Shown piece after piece: positions 44,351 through 55,436 of a DNA stretch of 64,000 bases (positions are counted from its first letter, which is position 1; every line of letters begins with the position of its first letter). Source of the DNA: Mycolicibacterium cosmeticum (GTDB taxonomy: Bacteria > Actinomycetota > Actinomycetes > Mycobacteriales > Mycobacteriaceae); assembly GCF_000613185.1 (NCBI RefSeq), contig NZ_CCBB010000003.1, positions 806,001 through 870,000 on the forward strand, written 5' to 3'. The translations under genes and the position numbers were made by a program. Under the pieces are notes generated by a model, which saw only the letters and a list, made by a program, of their open reading frames with translations, had not been told where the DNA came from and did not search any database.

Positions 44351-44929
44351 ATGACAATTTCGGGAGAACGTCTCGATGCTGTCGTCGCTGATGCGGTGGC
44401 CGGTGACCGGGACGCGCTTCGGGTGGTGCTGGAGACCATCCGCCCGATCATCGTCCGGTATTGCCGGGCGCGGATCGGGTCAGCAGAACGAAGTGGTCTA
44501 TCGGCAGATGACATTGCGCAGGAGGTGTGCTTGGCCGCCATCACGGCGCTGCCGCGCTACCAGGATCAGGGACGTCCGTTCCTGGCCTTCGTGTACGGCA
44601 TCGCTGCGCACAAGATCGCCGACGCCCACCGGGCGTCGGCGCGTAACCGGTCCGAACCCACCGATGTGGTGCCGGAGCGGTTCTCGGGGGAAGCCGGGCC
44701 CGAACAGCGGGCGCTGGACTCCGAGGCCTCGGCGCGGATGGACCGCCTGCTCGCCACGCTGCCCGAGAAGCAGCGCGAGATCATCATCCTGCGCGTCGTC
44801 GTCGGGATGAGTGCCGAAGAGGTGGCCGAGGCGGTGGGCAGCACGCCGGGCGCGGTCCGCGTCGCGCAGCACCGGGCGCTGGCCAAGCTGAAGTCCGAGA
44901 TCACCGCGGTCGGAGGCGACTATGCCTGA
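44351..44929 (+). CDS. sigD: ECF-type RNA polymerase sigma factor SigD
   Basis: The 192-residue sigma factor has region 2 (SGLSADDIAQEVCLAAITAL and FLAFVYGIAAHKIADAHR, which contact the -10) and region 4 (ATLPEKQREIIILRVVVGMSAEEVAEAVG, recognising the -35). It matches SigD (Rv3414c), which governs chaperone-like and nutrient-stress genes in mycobacteria. The ATG at 44351 is used. The downstream anti-sigma gene overlaps by 8 nt, giving equal expression of the pair. Confidence 0.95.
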   Translation: MTISGERLDAVVADAVAGDRDALRVVLETIRPIIVRYCRARIGSAERSGLSADDIAQEVCLAAITALPRYQDQGRPFLAFVYGIAAHKIADAHRASARNRSEPTDVVPERFSGEAGPEQRALDSEASARMDRLLATLPEKQREIIILRVVVGMSAEEVAEAVGSTPGAVRVAQHRALAKLKSEITAVGGDYA

Positions 44930-46190
44930 TTTCGGCCGCTGGACCGCCAATGGCGGCGATCCCTCGCTCAACGACATCAACCGCGCCGACAAGTTCCTCG
45001 ACGCGCTGGCCGCCGAGCAGCCGGTCTACTCGACCGACCGCGCCGACGCCGAACTGGCCTTCCTGCTGGCCGGCTGGCGCGACGAGGTCCGGCAGGTACC
45101 CATCGACCATGTGGTGCCGCCGCTGGAGGCCGAGTCCGCGCTGCGCAACGCACTGGATTTCTCCTCGCGGCGACGTAACCGGCGATCGCTGGCGGTCATC
45201 GGTTCCGCCGCGGCGGCGGTGCTGTGCCTCGGCGGCTTCGCGTCGGTGGTGTACAGCGCCGATCCCGGCGACGGGCTCTACGGCCTGCACACCCTGCTGT
45301 TCGGTGACCAGAGGCAGACCCGCGATGACGCGGTGGTGCTGGCCGCGCAGACCGAGATGCAGCAGGTGCAGCAGCTCATCGACAACGGCCAGTGGGATCA
45401 GGCCCAGGAACGGTTGGCCGCGCTGTCGACCAAGGTGCAGAGCGTCGAGACCGTCGAGCGCAAATCCGAACTCATCCAGCAGTGGAATGCCTTGACCTAC
45501 AAGGTCGTCGAGCAGGACCCGGCCGCCACACTGCCGCCGCCGGGGCAGCCGCTGCCGGAGTTGCCGTCCTCGCCGCTGACGCTGCTGCCGCTGCCGGTCA
45601 TCGAGAGCAGCACCGACACCACCACGGTGTCGACGCCGCCCGAGGTGACCAGCGTGCCGACGACGCCCGGATCCGAGGTCACCGTCACGACCACGCCGCC
45701 GTCGGAAACATCGACATCGGCCTCGTCCTCGACATCGACCTCGCCGAGCGTCGACGCCTCCACCACGACGTCGGAGCCGGCGCCGTCGACCACCACGACC
45801 TCGGCTGTCCCGAGCACCTCGACCGCCACCAGCACGGTCACGCCGAGCGCCACGACCACCACCACGACGGTGGCACCCAGCACGACCACCACCACGACGA
45901 CCGTCGCGCCGAGCACCACCGCGACCACCGCGACCACGACGACCCAGGCGACCGTGGCCCGCACGACCACCACGACGACGATCGCCCCGGCGGTGGAGGC
46001 ACCGCCGTCGGCGGCACCGCCGGTGCAACAGCAGGAGCCCAGCACGCCGCCGGCCCGCAACCAGCCGCCGCAGGCGCATGCCGAGGAAACGGTGCAGGCG
46101 ACCAAGGAGGCTTCGGCGCCGCAGCAACGGGCGCCCGAAGTGGTGGTCACCACGACGACGGTGCCGGGCGGGCAACCGGGCGGGCACTGA
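44922..46190 (+). CDS. rsdA: Anti-sigma-D factor RsdA with long Thr-rich tail
   Basis: Residues 1 to about 85 form the cytosolic sigma-binding part, including FLDALAA and ADAELAFLLAGWRDEVRQVP. A membrane helix follows at about 88-112, then a helical extracytoplasmic domain (about 112-200). The rest, to about residue 400, is a Thr/Ser/Pro low-complexity tail with runs of TTTTT. Rv3413c is about 299 residues, so the extra length of this 422-residue protein lies in that tail, which may span the cell wall or be glycosylated. It holds SigD inactive; release is by regulated proteolysis in M. tuberculosis. Confidence 0.9.
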   Translation: MPDFGRWTANGGDPSLNDINRADKFLDALAAEQPVYSTDRADAELAFLLAGWRDEVRQVPIDHVVPPLEAESALRNALDFSSRRRNRRSLAVIGSAAAAVLCLGGFASVVYSADPGDGLYGLHTLLFGDQRQTRDDAVVLAAQTEMQQVQQLIDNGQWDQAQERLAALSTKVQSVETVERKSELIQQWNALTYKVVEQDPAATLPPPGQPLPELPSSPLTLLPLPVIESSTDTTTVSTPPEVTSVPTTPGSEVTVTTTPPSETSTSASSSTSTSPSVDASTTTSEPAPSTTTTSAVPSTSTATSTVTPSATTTTTTVAPSTTTTTTTVAPSTTATTATTTTQATVARTTTTTTIAPAVEAPPSAAPPVQQQEPSTPPARNQPPQAHAEETVQATKEASAPQQRAPEVVVTTTTVPGGQPGGH

Positions 46191-46219
46191 TGTTGCGCGC
46201 CGCCGGGTAAATCAGGAGA

Positions 46220-46624
46220 TCAGCGGTACCCGTCGGGTTCCGAGGTGGCCTCGTTGAGGGACGCATCGGCATAGCCGCGGCAGTAGTCCCACGTCACGTA
46301 GGCATCGGGTTCCGGGTCGTAGGCCGGCTCGTGCGGGCGCACCGTGCCGTCCACCAGCAGCTGCAGCAGGTTCGCCCGCAGCATGTCCCAGTCGTGATAG
46401 TGGTCTTGCTGGCACTCGTCGCAGCACACGACCAGCCCGCGGATTCCCTTGTGGGCGAGCAGGGCCTCGTACACGGCCAGATCGGCGAGATCGGCTTCGA
46501 CGGCGCTTCGTTCCTGCGGATCGAGCGGCAGGCCGGGTTCGATCGCGTCGAGCGCGGCCGACGGATCGCACGGGTCATCGGCGAACGGGTCAGGCGGCAG
46601 CCCCGGCGGGAAGTCATCGCGCAC
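46220..46624 (-). CDS. Conserved DUF5319-type protein (Rv3412-like)
   Basis: The 134-residue acidic protein matches Rv3412 in position, orientation and size. The N-terminus is Pro/Asp-rich (DDFPPGLPPDPFADDP). The central LVVCCDECQQDHYHDWDMLRANLLQLL has a CxxC plus His/Asp cluster that looks like a metal site, and the C-terminus is rich in Asp and Tyr. It has no signal peptide. Function is unknown. It converges on rsdA with a 29-nt gap and diverges from guaB2. Confidence 0.82.
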   Translation of the reverse strand: MRDDFPPGLPPDPFADDPCDPSAALDAIEPGLPLDPQERSAVEADLADLAVYEALLAHKGIRGLVVCCDECQQDHYHDWDMLRANLLQLLVDGTVRPHEPAYDPEPDAYVTWDYCRGYADASLNEATSEPDGYR

Positions 46625-46735
46625 GCATCTAGCCTACGCAGGCCCGCCACATCCGCGCCAGCCGTTCACCCTGGGCGAGACCCGGCGGGTGTAGTCACGA
46701 GCATCGAGGTCAGTGCCGATAAGATGGACCTTTAG

Positions 46736-48313
<1,578 letters not shown>

Positions 48314-48343
48314 CGGTCAGGAACTCACGAGCAAATGCGCGAC

Positions 48344-49471
48344 ATGGTTGAAATCGGCATGGGCAGAACCGCCCGCCGCACCTACGAACTCGACGACATC
48401 AACATCGTCCCGTCCCGCCGCACCCGGTCCAGCAAGGACGTGTCGACCGCCTGGCAGCTGGACGCCTACCGGTTCGAGATCCCGGTGGTGGCGCACCCGA
48501 CCGACGCCCTGGTGTCGGTGGAGTTCGCCATCGAGATGGGCCGGCTCGGCGGCCTCGGCGTGCTCAACGGCGAGGGGCTGATCGGGCGGCACGCCAATGT
48601 CGAGGAGAAGATCGCCCAGGTCACTGACGTTGCTGCCACGGCATCCGACGAAACCGCCGCCATCCGATTGCTGCAGCAGCTGCACGCGGCGCCGCTGGAT
48701 CCCGACCTGCTGGGTGCCGCCGTCGCGCGGATCCGCGAAGCCGGGGTGACCACCGCGGTGCGGGTCAGCCCGCAGAACGCGCAGGCGCTGACGCCGGCCC
48801 TGGTGGCCGCCGGGATCGACCTGCTGGTCATCCAGGGCACCATCATCTCCGCCGAGCGGGTCGCCCAAGATGGCGAGCCGCTGAACCTCAAGACATTCAT
48901 CTCCGAACTCGACGTCCCGGTGGTCGCCGGCGGCGTGCTGGACCACCGCACCGCGCTGCATCTGATGCGCACCGGTGCCGCCGGCGTCATCGTCGGTTAC
49001 GGCTCCACCCACGGCGTGACGACCAGCGACGAGGTGCTCGGCATCAGCGTGCCGATGGCCACCGCCATCGCCGACGCCGCCGCGGCCCGCCGCGAATACC
49101 TCGACGAGACCGGTGGGCGGTACGTGCACGTGCTGGCCGACGGCGATATCCACACCTCCGGCGACCTGGCCAAGGCCATCGCCTGCGGCGCCGACGCCGT
49201 GGTGCTGGGCACCCCGCTAGCCACCGCTGCCGAAGCGCTCGGCGGCGGCTGGTTCTGGCCGTCGGCGGCCGCCCACCCGTCGTTGCCGCGCGGTGCGCTG
49301 CTGCAGGTGGCGCTCGGGGAACGGCCCTCGCTCAAGCAGGTGCTCGACGGCCCGTCCGACGACCCGTTCGGTTCGCTGAATCTGGTCGGCGGGCTGGCCA
49401 GGTCGATGGCCAAGGCCGGCTATTGCGATCTCAAGGAGTTCCAGAAGGTCGGGCTGACCGTCGGAGGCTGA
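48344..49471 (+). CDS. guaB3: GuaB3-family IMPDH-related protein
   Basis: The 375-residue protein (ATG at 48344, MVEIGMGRTARRTYEL as in Rv3410c) has the IMPDH/GMP-reductase TIM barrel but no CBS domains. In the loop that carries the catalytic Cys in IMPDH it reads GYGSTHGVTTSDEVLG, so no Cys is present. It starts 30 nt after guaB2 and is probably co-transcribed. The family is conserved in actinobacteria; its activity in mycobacteria is not settled, and the missing Cys argues against a simple duplicate IMPDH. Confidence 0.9.
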   Translation: MVEIGMGRTARRTYELDDINIVPSRRTRSSKDVSTAWQLDAYRFEIPVVAHPTDALVSVEFAIEMGRLGGLGVLNGEGLIGRHANVEEKIAQVTDVAATASDETAAIRLLQQLHAAPLDPDLLGAAVARIREAGVTTAVRVSPQNAQALTPALVAAGIDLLVIQGTIISAERVAQDGEPLNLKTFISELDVPVVAGGVLDHRTALHLMRTGAAGVIVGYGSTHGVTTSDEVLGISVPMATAIADAAAARREYLDETGGRYVHVLADGDIHTSGDLAKAIACGADAVVLGTPLATAAEALGGGWFWPSAAAHPSLPRGALLQVALGERPSLKQVLDGPSDDPFGSLNLVGGLARSMAKAGYCDLKEFQKVGLTVGG

Positions 49472-49542
49472 AGCCGACGACTTCTTTACAAGTTAGGCCT
49501 TCCTGTCTAGAAGTTACCTATCGGTAGCGTCATACTGATCAC

Positions 49543-51279
49543 ATGCAGCCTGACTATGACGTCGTGATCATCGGCTCGGGTTTCGGGGGCAGCGTCAGCG
49601 CGCTGCGGCTCACCGAGAAGGGCTACCGGGTGGGAGTCCTGGAAGCCGGCCCGCGCTACGCCGACGCGGATTTCGCCAAGACCTCCTGGGATCTGCGCCG
49701 TTTTCTGTGGGCGCCGCAGCTGGGCATGTACGGCATCCAGCGCATCCACCTGCTGCGCAACTGCATGATCCTGGCCGGTGCCGGGGTGGGCGGCGGATCG
49801 CTCAACTACGCCAACACCCTGTACGTGCCACCGGAGCCGTTCTTCGCCGACAAGCAGTGGTCGGGCATCACCGACTGGCGGTCGGAGTTGATGCCGCACT
49901 ACGAGCAGGCGCAGCGGATGCTGGGCGTGGTGACCAACCCGACCTTCACCGATGCCGACCGGTTGATGAAAGAGGTTGCCGACGACATGGGGGTGGGCGA
50001 CACCTTCGTCGCCACCCCGGTCGGGGTGTTCTTCGGCCCGGACGGGCAGAAGGCGCCGGGCAAGACCGTCCCGGACCCGTATTTCGGCGGTGCCGGGCCG
50101 GCCAGGACCGGCTGCATCGAATGCGGCGAATGCATGACCGGGTGCCGGCACGGCGCCAAGAACACCCTGGTGAAGAACTACCTGGGGCTGGCCGAATCGG
50201 CCGGCGCGCAGGTGCATCCGATGACGACGGTGACCAGCTTCAGCCAACGGCCCGACGGGGTGTGGGAGATCCACACCGCCCGCACCGGCAGCAAGGTGCG
50301 GCGCAAGCGCAAGACGTTCACCGCCACCCACCTGATCGTGGCGGCGGGCACCTACAACACCCAAAAGTTGCTGTTCAAGATGCGCGACACGGGCAAGCTG
50401 CCCAAGTTGTCGCAGCGCCTCGGCGTGCTGACCCGGACCAACTCCGAATCGATCGTCGGTGCGCAGACCCTCACGGTGTCCCCGGAGCGCGACCTGACGC
50501 ACGGGGTGGCCATCACCTCCTCGATCCACCCGACGGCGGACACCCACGTCGAACCGGTGCGCTACGGCAAGGGCTCCAACGCGATGGGTCTGCTGCAGAC
50601 CCTGATGACCGACGGCGCCGGGCCCGGCGGCACGGACGTGCCGCGGTGGCGGCAGTTCTTGAACCAGGCCGGCGAGGATCCCCGTGGCCTGATCCGGTTG
50701 CTCAACCCGCAGCGCTGGAGCGAACGCACCGTCATCGCACTGGTGATGCAGCACCTGGACAACTCCATCACCACCTTCACCAAGCGCGGACCGCTGGGCA
50801 AGCGCATCCTGTCCTCCGAGCAGGGACACGGTGAGCCCAACCCGACCTGGATCCCGGCCGGCAACGAGGTGACCCGCCGGCTCGCCGAGAAGATCGACGG
50901 CGTGGCCGGCGGCACCTGGGGCGAGCTGTTCAACATCCCGCTCACCGCGCACTTCCTCGGCGGTGCGGCCATCGGTGACAGCCCCGAGACCGGTGTCATC
51001 GACCCGTATCACCGGGTGTACAACTACCCGACGCTGTATGTCACCGACGGCGCCGCGATCTCGGCGAATCTCGGTGTGAATCCGTCGCTTTCGATCACCG
51101 CGCAGGCCGAACGGGCGGCGTCGTTGTGGCCCAACAAGGGCGAACAGGACCAACGGCCCGCCCAAGGGCTGCCCTACCAGCGGCTGTCGCCCATCCCGCC
51201 GGTGCATCCGGTGGTGCCGGCCGACGCGCCGGGTGCGTTGCGGCGTCTGCCGATCACCCCGGTCAGCTCGGCGGGCTGA
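49543..51279 (+). CDS. choD: Cholesterol oxidase-type GMC flavoprotein
   Basis: The 578-residue product matches ChoD (Rv3409c). It has the FAD Rossmann motif VIIGSGFGGSVSALRL at residues 6-21, LAGAGVGGGSLNYANTLY, a Cys-rich segment CIECGECMTGCRHGAK and the C-terminal YVTDGAAISANLGVNPSLSI. It is annotated as oxidising cholesterol to cholestenone, but in mycobacteria its real substrate is debated, and the Cys-rich insert is unlike Streptomyces cholesterol oxidases. No signal peptide is visible. It lies 71 nt after guaB3 and converges on the GH65 gene. Confidence 0.9.
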   Translation: MQPDYDVVIIGSGFGGSVSALRLTEKGYRVGVLEAGPRYADADFAKTSWDLRRFLWAPQLGMYGIQRIHLLRNCMILAGAGVGGGSLNYANTLYVPPEPFFADKQWSGITDWRSELMPHYEQAQRMLGVVTNPTFTDADRLMKEVADDMGVGDTFVATPVGVFFGPDGQKAPGKTVPDPYFGGAGPARTGCIECGECMTGCRHGAKNTLVKNYLGLAESAGAQVHPMTTVTSFSQRPDGVWEIHTARTGSKVRRKRKTFTATHLIVAAGTYNTQKLLFKMRDTGKLPKLSQRLGVLTRTNSESIVGAQTLTVSPERDLTHGVAITSSIHPTADTHVEPVRYGKGSNAMGLLQTLMTDGAGPGGTDVPRWRQFLNQAGEDPRGLIRLLNPQRWSERTVIALVMQHLDNSITTFTKRGPLGKRILSSEQGHGEPNPTWIPAGNEVTRRLAEKIDGVAGGTWGELFNIPLTAHFLGGAAIGDSPETGVIDPYHRVYNYPTLYVTDGAAISANLGVNPSLSITAQAERAASLWPNKGEQDQRPAQGLPYQRLSPIPPVHPVVPADAPGALRRLPITPVSSAG

Positions 51280-51300
51280 CCGGGGTAGCCGGCGCGGCGC

Positions 51301-53661
51301 TCACTCGGAGACGAGGTGGCGCCGCATCGGTTCCCGGCCGACGGGCTGCGGCGGCACCGGCAGCAGCGGCTTGCGCGGGTGGACGTCGACGGTCGTCGGT
51401 TCCTGCGTGGTGAGTTCGAGGTCGGCTCCGGCGTGCCGGATGGTCAGCCTGGCATCCGGGCCGTCGCGCAGGCCGTAGGTCACCTGGTGGTGGGTGGCGT
51501 CGACGGTCAGCCGGAAATCCTTCCAGCGCAACCGGAACCGCAGCCGGGTGATCCCGTCGGGCAGGTGCGGATCCAGCGCCAGCATGCCCTCGTCGTCGCG
51601 CAGTCCGCCGAACCCGGCGACCAGCGCCGTCCACGCGCCGGCCAGCGAGGCCATGTGCAGGCCGTCGCGGGTGTTGTGATGCAGGTCGCGCAGGTCGATC
51701 AGCGCGGCTTCGTAGGCGTAATCGTGGGCCAGCTCCAGGTGCCCCACCTCGGCGCACATGACGGCCTGGGTGCATGCCGACAACGACGAGTCCCTGGTGG
51801 TGCGGCGTTCGTAATAGTCGACATTGCGGGCCTTCTCGGTGGGGGAGAAGGCGTGGCTGTGCCAGTGCATCGCCAGCACCAGATCGGCCTGCTTGAGCAC
51901 CTGGGTCGGGTAGAGCCGTACGTAGTGTTCGTGCAGCAACAGCGGGTACTGGGTGTCGGCCGTGAAGTCCCACTCCGCGAGGTTGGTGAAACCCTCGCAC
52001 TGCGCGTGCACCCCGAGCTCCTTGTCGAACGGGATGTGCACCGCGGCAGCCGCATCCCGCCAGGCGGCGGTCTCCTCGGTGGTGACGCCGATGGTGTGGG
52101 CCGCCTCGGGGTGACGCAGGCAGGCGGCGGCGGCCACCCGAAGATTGTGTGCCGCCATCAGATTCGTGAACACATTGTCGGTCACCAGCGCGGTGTACTC
52201 GTCGGGGCCGGTGACCCCGTCCAGGTGCCACACCCCGTGCCGGTCGTGATGCCCCAGCGACAGCCACAGCCGCGCGGTCTCGACGAGCACCGCCAGCCCG
52301 CATTCGCGTTCCAGGCTGTCGTCGCCGGTGACCACGCGGTAGCGCTCGAACGCCATGGCGATATCCGCGTTGATGTGCCAGGCCGCCGTGCCGGCCGGCC
52401 AGTAGGCCGAGCACTCCTCGCCGCGGATGGTGCGCCACGGGAAGCTGGCGCCCGCCAGGCCCAGTTGGCGCGCCCGGTCCTTGGCCAGGTCCAGGGTGGC
52501 CGCCCGCCAGCGCAGCGCGTCGGCCGCGGCGTGCGGCTTGGTGTAGGTGAGCACCGGGAGCACGAAACCCTCGGTATCCCAGAACGCATGGCCGTCATAG
52601 CCGGTACCGGTGAGCCCCTTGCCGGGGATCGCCCTGCGTTCGGCACGCGCGCTGGCCTGCAGCACGTGGAACAACCCGAACCGCACCGCTTGCTGGCAGT
52701 CGGGGTCACCGAACACCTCGACATCGGCGCTGTCCCAGAACTCGTCGAGATACGCTCGCTGGCCGTCGAGCAGGCCCTGCCAGCCGCTGTACTTCGCGCC
52801 GGCCAGCGCCCCGGCGGCCTGGTCGCGCAGCGCCGGGCGCGAGCGCAGACTGGACCAGCCATAGGCCAGATACTTGACGATGCGCAGTTTCTGACCGGGC
52901 CGCAGACCGCAGATCACCGTCGTGCGGGCCAGATCGGGACGGGAATCGGTAGTGATCTCGACCCGGCCGGGAACCTCGACGTCGTGATCCATAGCGGCAG
53001 CCATCATCAGTCCGCTGGCCGTCGTCTGGTGCACCAGCAGGCCCCCGGTCTCGGTGTGCTCGTGATGCACCGCCTGCAGCGGGTGCTCCAGCCGGGTGGC
53101 CACTCGGGGATCGTCCGATCGTTCGGGTTGGTCCTCGTTGGCGACCAGCTCGGATTGCACTGTCAGACGGACGAATTCGTCGAGAGCCTCGACGACATAC
53201 TCGATGGCGGCCACGCTGCGCTGGGTCAGTGACACCAGCCGGGTCGAGGTGACCTTGACTTGTTTGCCTGCCGGCGAACGCCATTGGGCCACCCGTGACA
53301 ACGTGCCGGCCCGCAGATCGAGCACCCGTTCGTGGTCGACGAGTTCGCCGTACCGGACGTCGAAGGGTTCGTCGTCGACGAGCAAGCGCAGGATCTTGCC
53401 GTTGGTGATGTCGACGATGGTCTGGCCGGCTTCCGGGTAGCCGAATCCGCTCTCCGCGTAGGGCAGGGCCTGGGTTTCGTAGAACGAGTTGAGATACGTA
53501 CCCGGCAATCCGTGCGGTTCGCCCTCGTCGAGGTTGCCGCGCAGTCCGATATGCCCGTTCGACAGCGCGAAGATCGATTCCGCCTGGGCCAGCATGTCCA
53601 GGTCCAGCCGCGTCTCGCGGATCTGCCAGGGTTCGACCGGAAATGCGTCGTGGGTGATCAT
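51301..53661 (-). CDS. Glycoside hydrolase family 65 phosphorylase (Rv3401-like)
   Basis: The 786-residue protein has the GH65 layout: an N-terminal beta-sandwich, an (alpha/alpha)6 barrel and a C-terminal jelly-roll. The barrel has [16 protein letters not shown], and the general-acid Glu is in [14 protein letters not shown]. Such enzymes phosphorolyse maltose, trehalose, kojibiose or nigerose to beta-glucose-1-phosphate plus glucose. The overlapping beta-phosphoglucomutase gene upstream (ATGA) would convert that product to glucose-6-phosphate. The true disaccharide cannot be read from sequence; trehalose or kojibiose are plausible given mycobacterial chemistry. Confidence 0.9.
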   Translation of the reverse strand: MITHDAFPVEPWQIRETRLDLDMLAQAESIFALSNGHIGLRGNLDEGEPHGLPGTYLNSFYETQALPYAESGFGYPEAGQTIVDITNGKILRLLVDDEPFDVRYGELVDHERVLDLRAGTLSRVAQWRSPAGKQVKVTSTRLVSLTQRSVAAIEYVVEALDEFVRLTVQSELVANEDQPERSDDPRVATRLEHPLQAVHHEHTETGGLLVHQTTASGLMMAAAMDHDVEVPGRVEITTDSRPDLARTTVICGLRPGQKLRIVKYLAYGWSSLRSRPALRDQAAGALAGAKYSGWQGLLDGQRAYLDEFWDSADVEVFGDPDCQQAVRFGLFHVLQASARAERRAIPGKGLTGTGYDGHAFWDTEGFVLPVLTYTKPHAAADALRWRAATLDLAKDRARQLGLAGASFPWRTIRGEECSAYWPAGTAAWHINADIAMAFERYRVVTGDDSLERECGLAVLVETARLWLSLGHHDRHGVWHLDGVTGPDEYTALVTDNVFTNLMAAHNLRVAAAACLRHPEAAHTIGVTTEETAAWRDAAAAVHIPFDKELGVHAQCEGFTNLAEWDFTADTQYPLLLHEHYVRLYPTQVLKQADLVLAMHWHSHAFSPTEKARNVDYYERRTTRDSSLSACTQAVMCAEVGHLELAHDYAYEAALIDLRDLHHNTRDGLHMASLAGAWTALVAGFGGLRDDEGMLALDPHLPDGITRLRFRLRWKDFRLTVDATHHQVTYGLRDGPDARLTIRHAGADLELTTQEPTTVDVHPRKPLLPVPPQPVGREPMRRHLVSE

Positions 53662-54404
53662 CGGCCGTCCCGCAACAGGTCGGCGAGGTCAGTGACGACG
53701 ATATCGGCGCCGTGCGAACGCAATTCGTCGGCTTGACCGACCCGATCCACGCCCACCACACAGCCGAACTTCCCGGCGCGGCCGGCGGCCACACCGGCCA
53801 GCGCGTCCTCGAAGACGGCGGCGGCGGCCGGCTCGGTGTCCAGCAGTTGCGCGGCCCGCAGGAACGAATCCGGCGCCGGTTTACCGGGCAGGTGCTCCTC
53901 GCGCAGCGTGACGCCGTCGACGCGCTGCTGCACATAGCGGGCCAGCCCGGTCACCTCCAGCACCTCGCGGGTGTTGGCACTGGAGGACACCACCGCCACG
54001 CCGAGTCCCGCGCCGGCGGCCTCGGCCAGGTAGCGCCGGGAGCCGTCGAACACGGTCACCCCGTCGGTGTGCAGCACCCGCTGGAACATGGCGTTCTTGC
54101 GGTTGCCCAGGCCGGCTACCGTCTCGGCCTCCGGGGGATCGTCGGGTCCGCCCTCGGGCAGGTCGATACCGCGGCTGTTCAGGAAGGCGCGGACCCCGTC
54201 CTCGCGGCGCTTGCCGTCGACATAGGTGAGGTAGTCGTGGTCGATGTCGAACGGCATGAACGGCTCACCGGTGCGGATTGCGCGGGCCCGGAGGTAGTCA
54301 TCGAACATCGCCTTCCACGCCGTCTTGTGCACGCTGGCGGTGTCGGTGAGCACGCCGTCCAGGTCGAACAGGCAGGCGCGCACGCCGTCGGGCAGGCCCA
54401 GCAT
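53658..54404 (-). CDS. Beta-phosphoglucomutase-family HAD hydrolase (Rv3400-like)
   Basis: The 248-residue HAD protein has motif [12 protein letters not shown] (two Asp, as in phosphomutases), a helical cap with a [15 protein letters not shown] segment typical of beta-phosphoglucomutases, motif [10 protein letters not shown], a Lys in [10 protein letters not shown] (motif III) and [10 protein letters not shown] (motif IV). It interconverts beta-glucose-1-phosphate and glucose-6-phosphate. The stop overlaps the GH65 start, so the two form a disaccharide-phosphorolysis unit. Confidence 0.9.
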   Translation of the reverse strand: MLGLPDGVRACLFDLDGVLTDTASVHKTAWKAMFDDYLRARAIRTGEPFMPFDIDHDYLTYVDGKRREDGVRAFLNSRGIDLPEGGPDDPPEAETVAGLGNRKNAMFQRVLHTDGVTVFDGSRRYLAEAAGAGLGVAVVSSSANTREVLEVTGLARYVQQRVDGVTLREEHLPGKPAPDSFLRAAQLLDTEPAAAAVFEDALAGVAAGRAGKFGCVVGVDRVGQADELRSHGADIVVTDLADLLRDGR

Positions 54405-54487
54405 CGCGGCCTCGCTTTCGCATAGTGGACAGGTCTACTCCACCATGCCCGTTTCGGGCTCGTCTCATACTTGGCCAGACTGTGAGT

Positions 54488-55363
54488 TCAGCCGGCCCGG
54501 CGCTCCAGCACATCGCCGACGGCGCGGCTGGTCCGGCCGTACACGTCGACCGGGACATCGCCGGCCAGCGTGACCCGGTGCATCACCCGGCGCTGGTCGT
54601 CGTAGTCGTCGACGGCGCGGTGCTGCGTGGCCCGGTTGTCCCACATGGCCACGTCACCGGGCGCCCAGGTCCACCGAATGGTGTTCTCCGGCACGGTGAT
54701 CCGGCGTTGCAACAGGTCCAGCAGGGCATGGGATTCGTGGCTGTCCATGCCGAGCAGGCCGCGCACGAAATCGCCGGCGAGCAGGGTGCGTTCGCCCGTC
54801 TCGGGGTGCACCCGCACCACCGGGTGCTCGGTGCGGAAATCCGGCTTGCCGAACATCTCGCGTAGCGCGCGCTGGGTGTCGGTGGCCTCGTCGGCCGGTG
54901 CGGCGGCGTAGTCGTAACGGTTGCTGTGCAGGGCCCACAGGTTCTCGGCGAGGCGCTTGAGCGGATCGGGCAGCGCGTCGTAGCCGGCCGCGGTCGAGGC
55001 CCACAGCGTCGAGCCGCCGTAACTGGGCAGGGTCACCGCCCGCAGCACCGAGATGGCCGGGTAGTCGGGCAGGAAGGTGACGTCGGTGTGCCAGCGGGTG
55101 GCCTTCGCGTACTCGGAGTCGATCGGTGCGATGACGCCGGCGCCCTTGAAGGCGTGGTGGCCGATGGGGGTTCCGAGCAGTCCGGCGAAGGCCTGCTGGC
55201 CGTCGTCGTCGAGATGGTGCTGGTCACCGAAGAACACCACCTTGTGACGCAACAGGGCGGTGCGGATGACGGTGACGGTGGCGGCGTCGAGGTCGCCACC
55301 GAGGGTGACGCCGTCGATGCGGGCGCCGATACGGCTGCCGAGCTGGGTGACGGTGATGGTCAT
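54488..55363 (-). CDS. atsK: TauD/AtsK-type Fe(II)/2-oxoglutarate dioxygenase
   Basis: A 291-residue dioxygenase closely resembling Rv3406, a type II alkyl sulphatase that oxidatively cleaves medium-chain alkyl sulphates to aldehyde and sulphate. The iron ligands are the His and Asp of RWHTDVTF and the distal His in [15 protein letters not shown]. The Arg binding 2-oxoglutarate is in [11 protein letters not shown]. The gene diverges from a TetR regulator with two strong palindromes between them, implying repression relieved by a ligand. Confidence 0.92.
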   Translation of the reverse strand: MTITVTQLGSRIGARIDGVTLGGDLDAATVTVIRTALLRHKVVFFGDQHHLDDDGQQAFAGLLGTPIGHHAFKGAGVIAPIDSEYAKATRWHTDVTFLPDYPAISVLRAVTLPSYGGSTLWASTAAGYDALPDPLKRLAENLWALHSNRYDYAAAPADEATDTQRALREMFGKPDFRTEHPVVRVHPETGERTLLAGDFVRGLLGMDSHESHALLDLLQRRITVPENTIRWTWAPGDVAMWDNRATQHRAVDDYDDQRRVMHRVTLAGDVPVDVYGRTSRAVGDVLERRAG

Positions 55364-55390
55364 ATCGGTCCTTCGGATGGAGCGCGGAGC

Positions 55391-55412
55391 GGTGTAGTCG
55401 GCTGACTACACC
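55391..55412. promoter_or_regulatory. Palindromic operator 1 between atsK and tetR
   Basis: Perfect arms GGTGTAGTC and GACTACACC flank a 4-nt centre (GGCT). It lies 28 nt before the atsK start. It shares the GTAGTC/GACTAC half-sites with operator 2, so one regulator probably binds both. Confidence 0.75.
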
Positions 55413-55418
55413 GGCTAC

Positions 55419-55436
55419 TGTAGTCACGTGACTACA
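55419..55436. promoter_or_regulatory. Palindromic operator 2 overlapping the tetR start
   Basis: TGTAGTCACGTGACTACA is a perfect 18-bp palindrome. The tetR GTG start (55428) lies inside it, so the regulator would block its own translation-start region or promoter. It is centred about 26 bp from operator 1, consistent with binding on the same face. Confidence 0.8.

Noticed and set aside
45600..46060. Thr-codon-rich stretch as a DNA repeat array or CRISPR-like locus
   Set aside because: The ACC/ACG repetition is irregular in length and in frame with rsdA, so it is low-complexity coding sequence.
49472..49542. Possible KstR (sterol regulator) site upstream of choD
   Set aside because: TCTAGAAGTTACC and nearby GGTA only partly resemble a KstR palindrome and lack the second half-site, and choD is not a KstR target as I recall.
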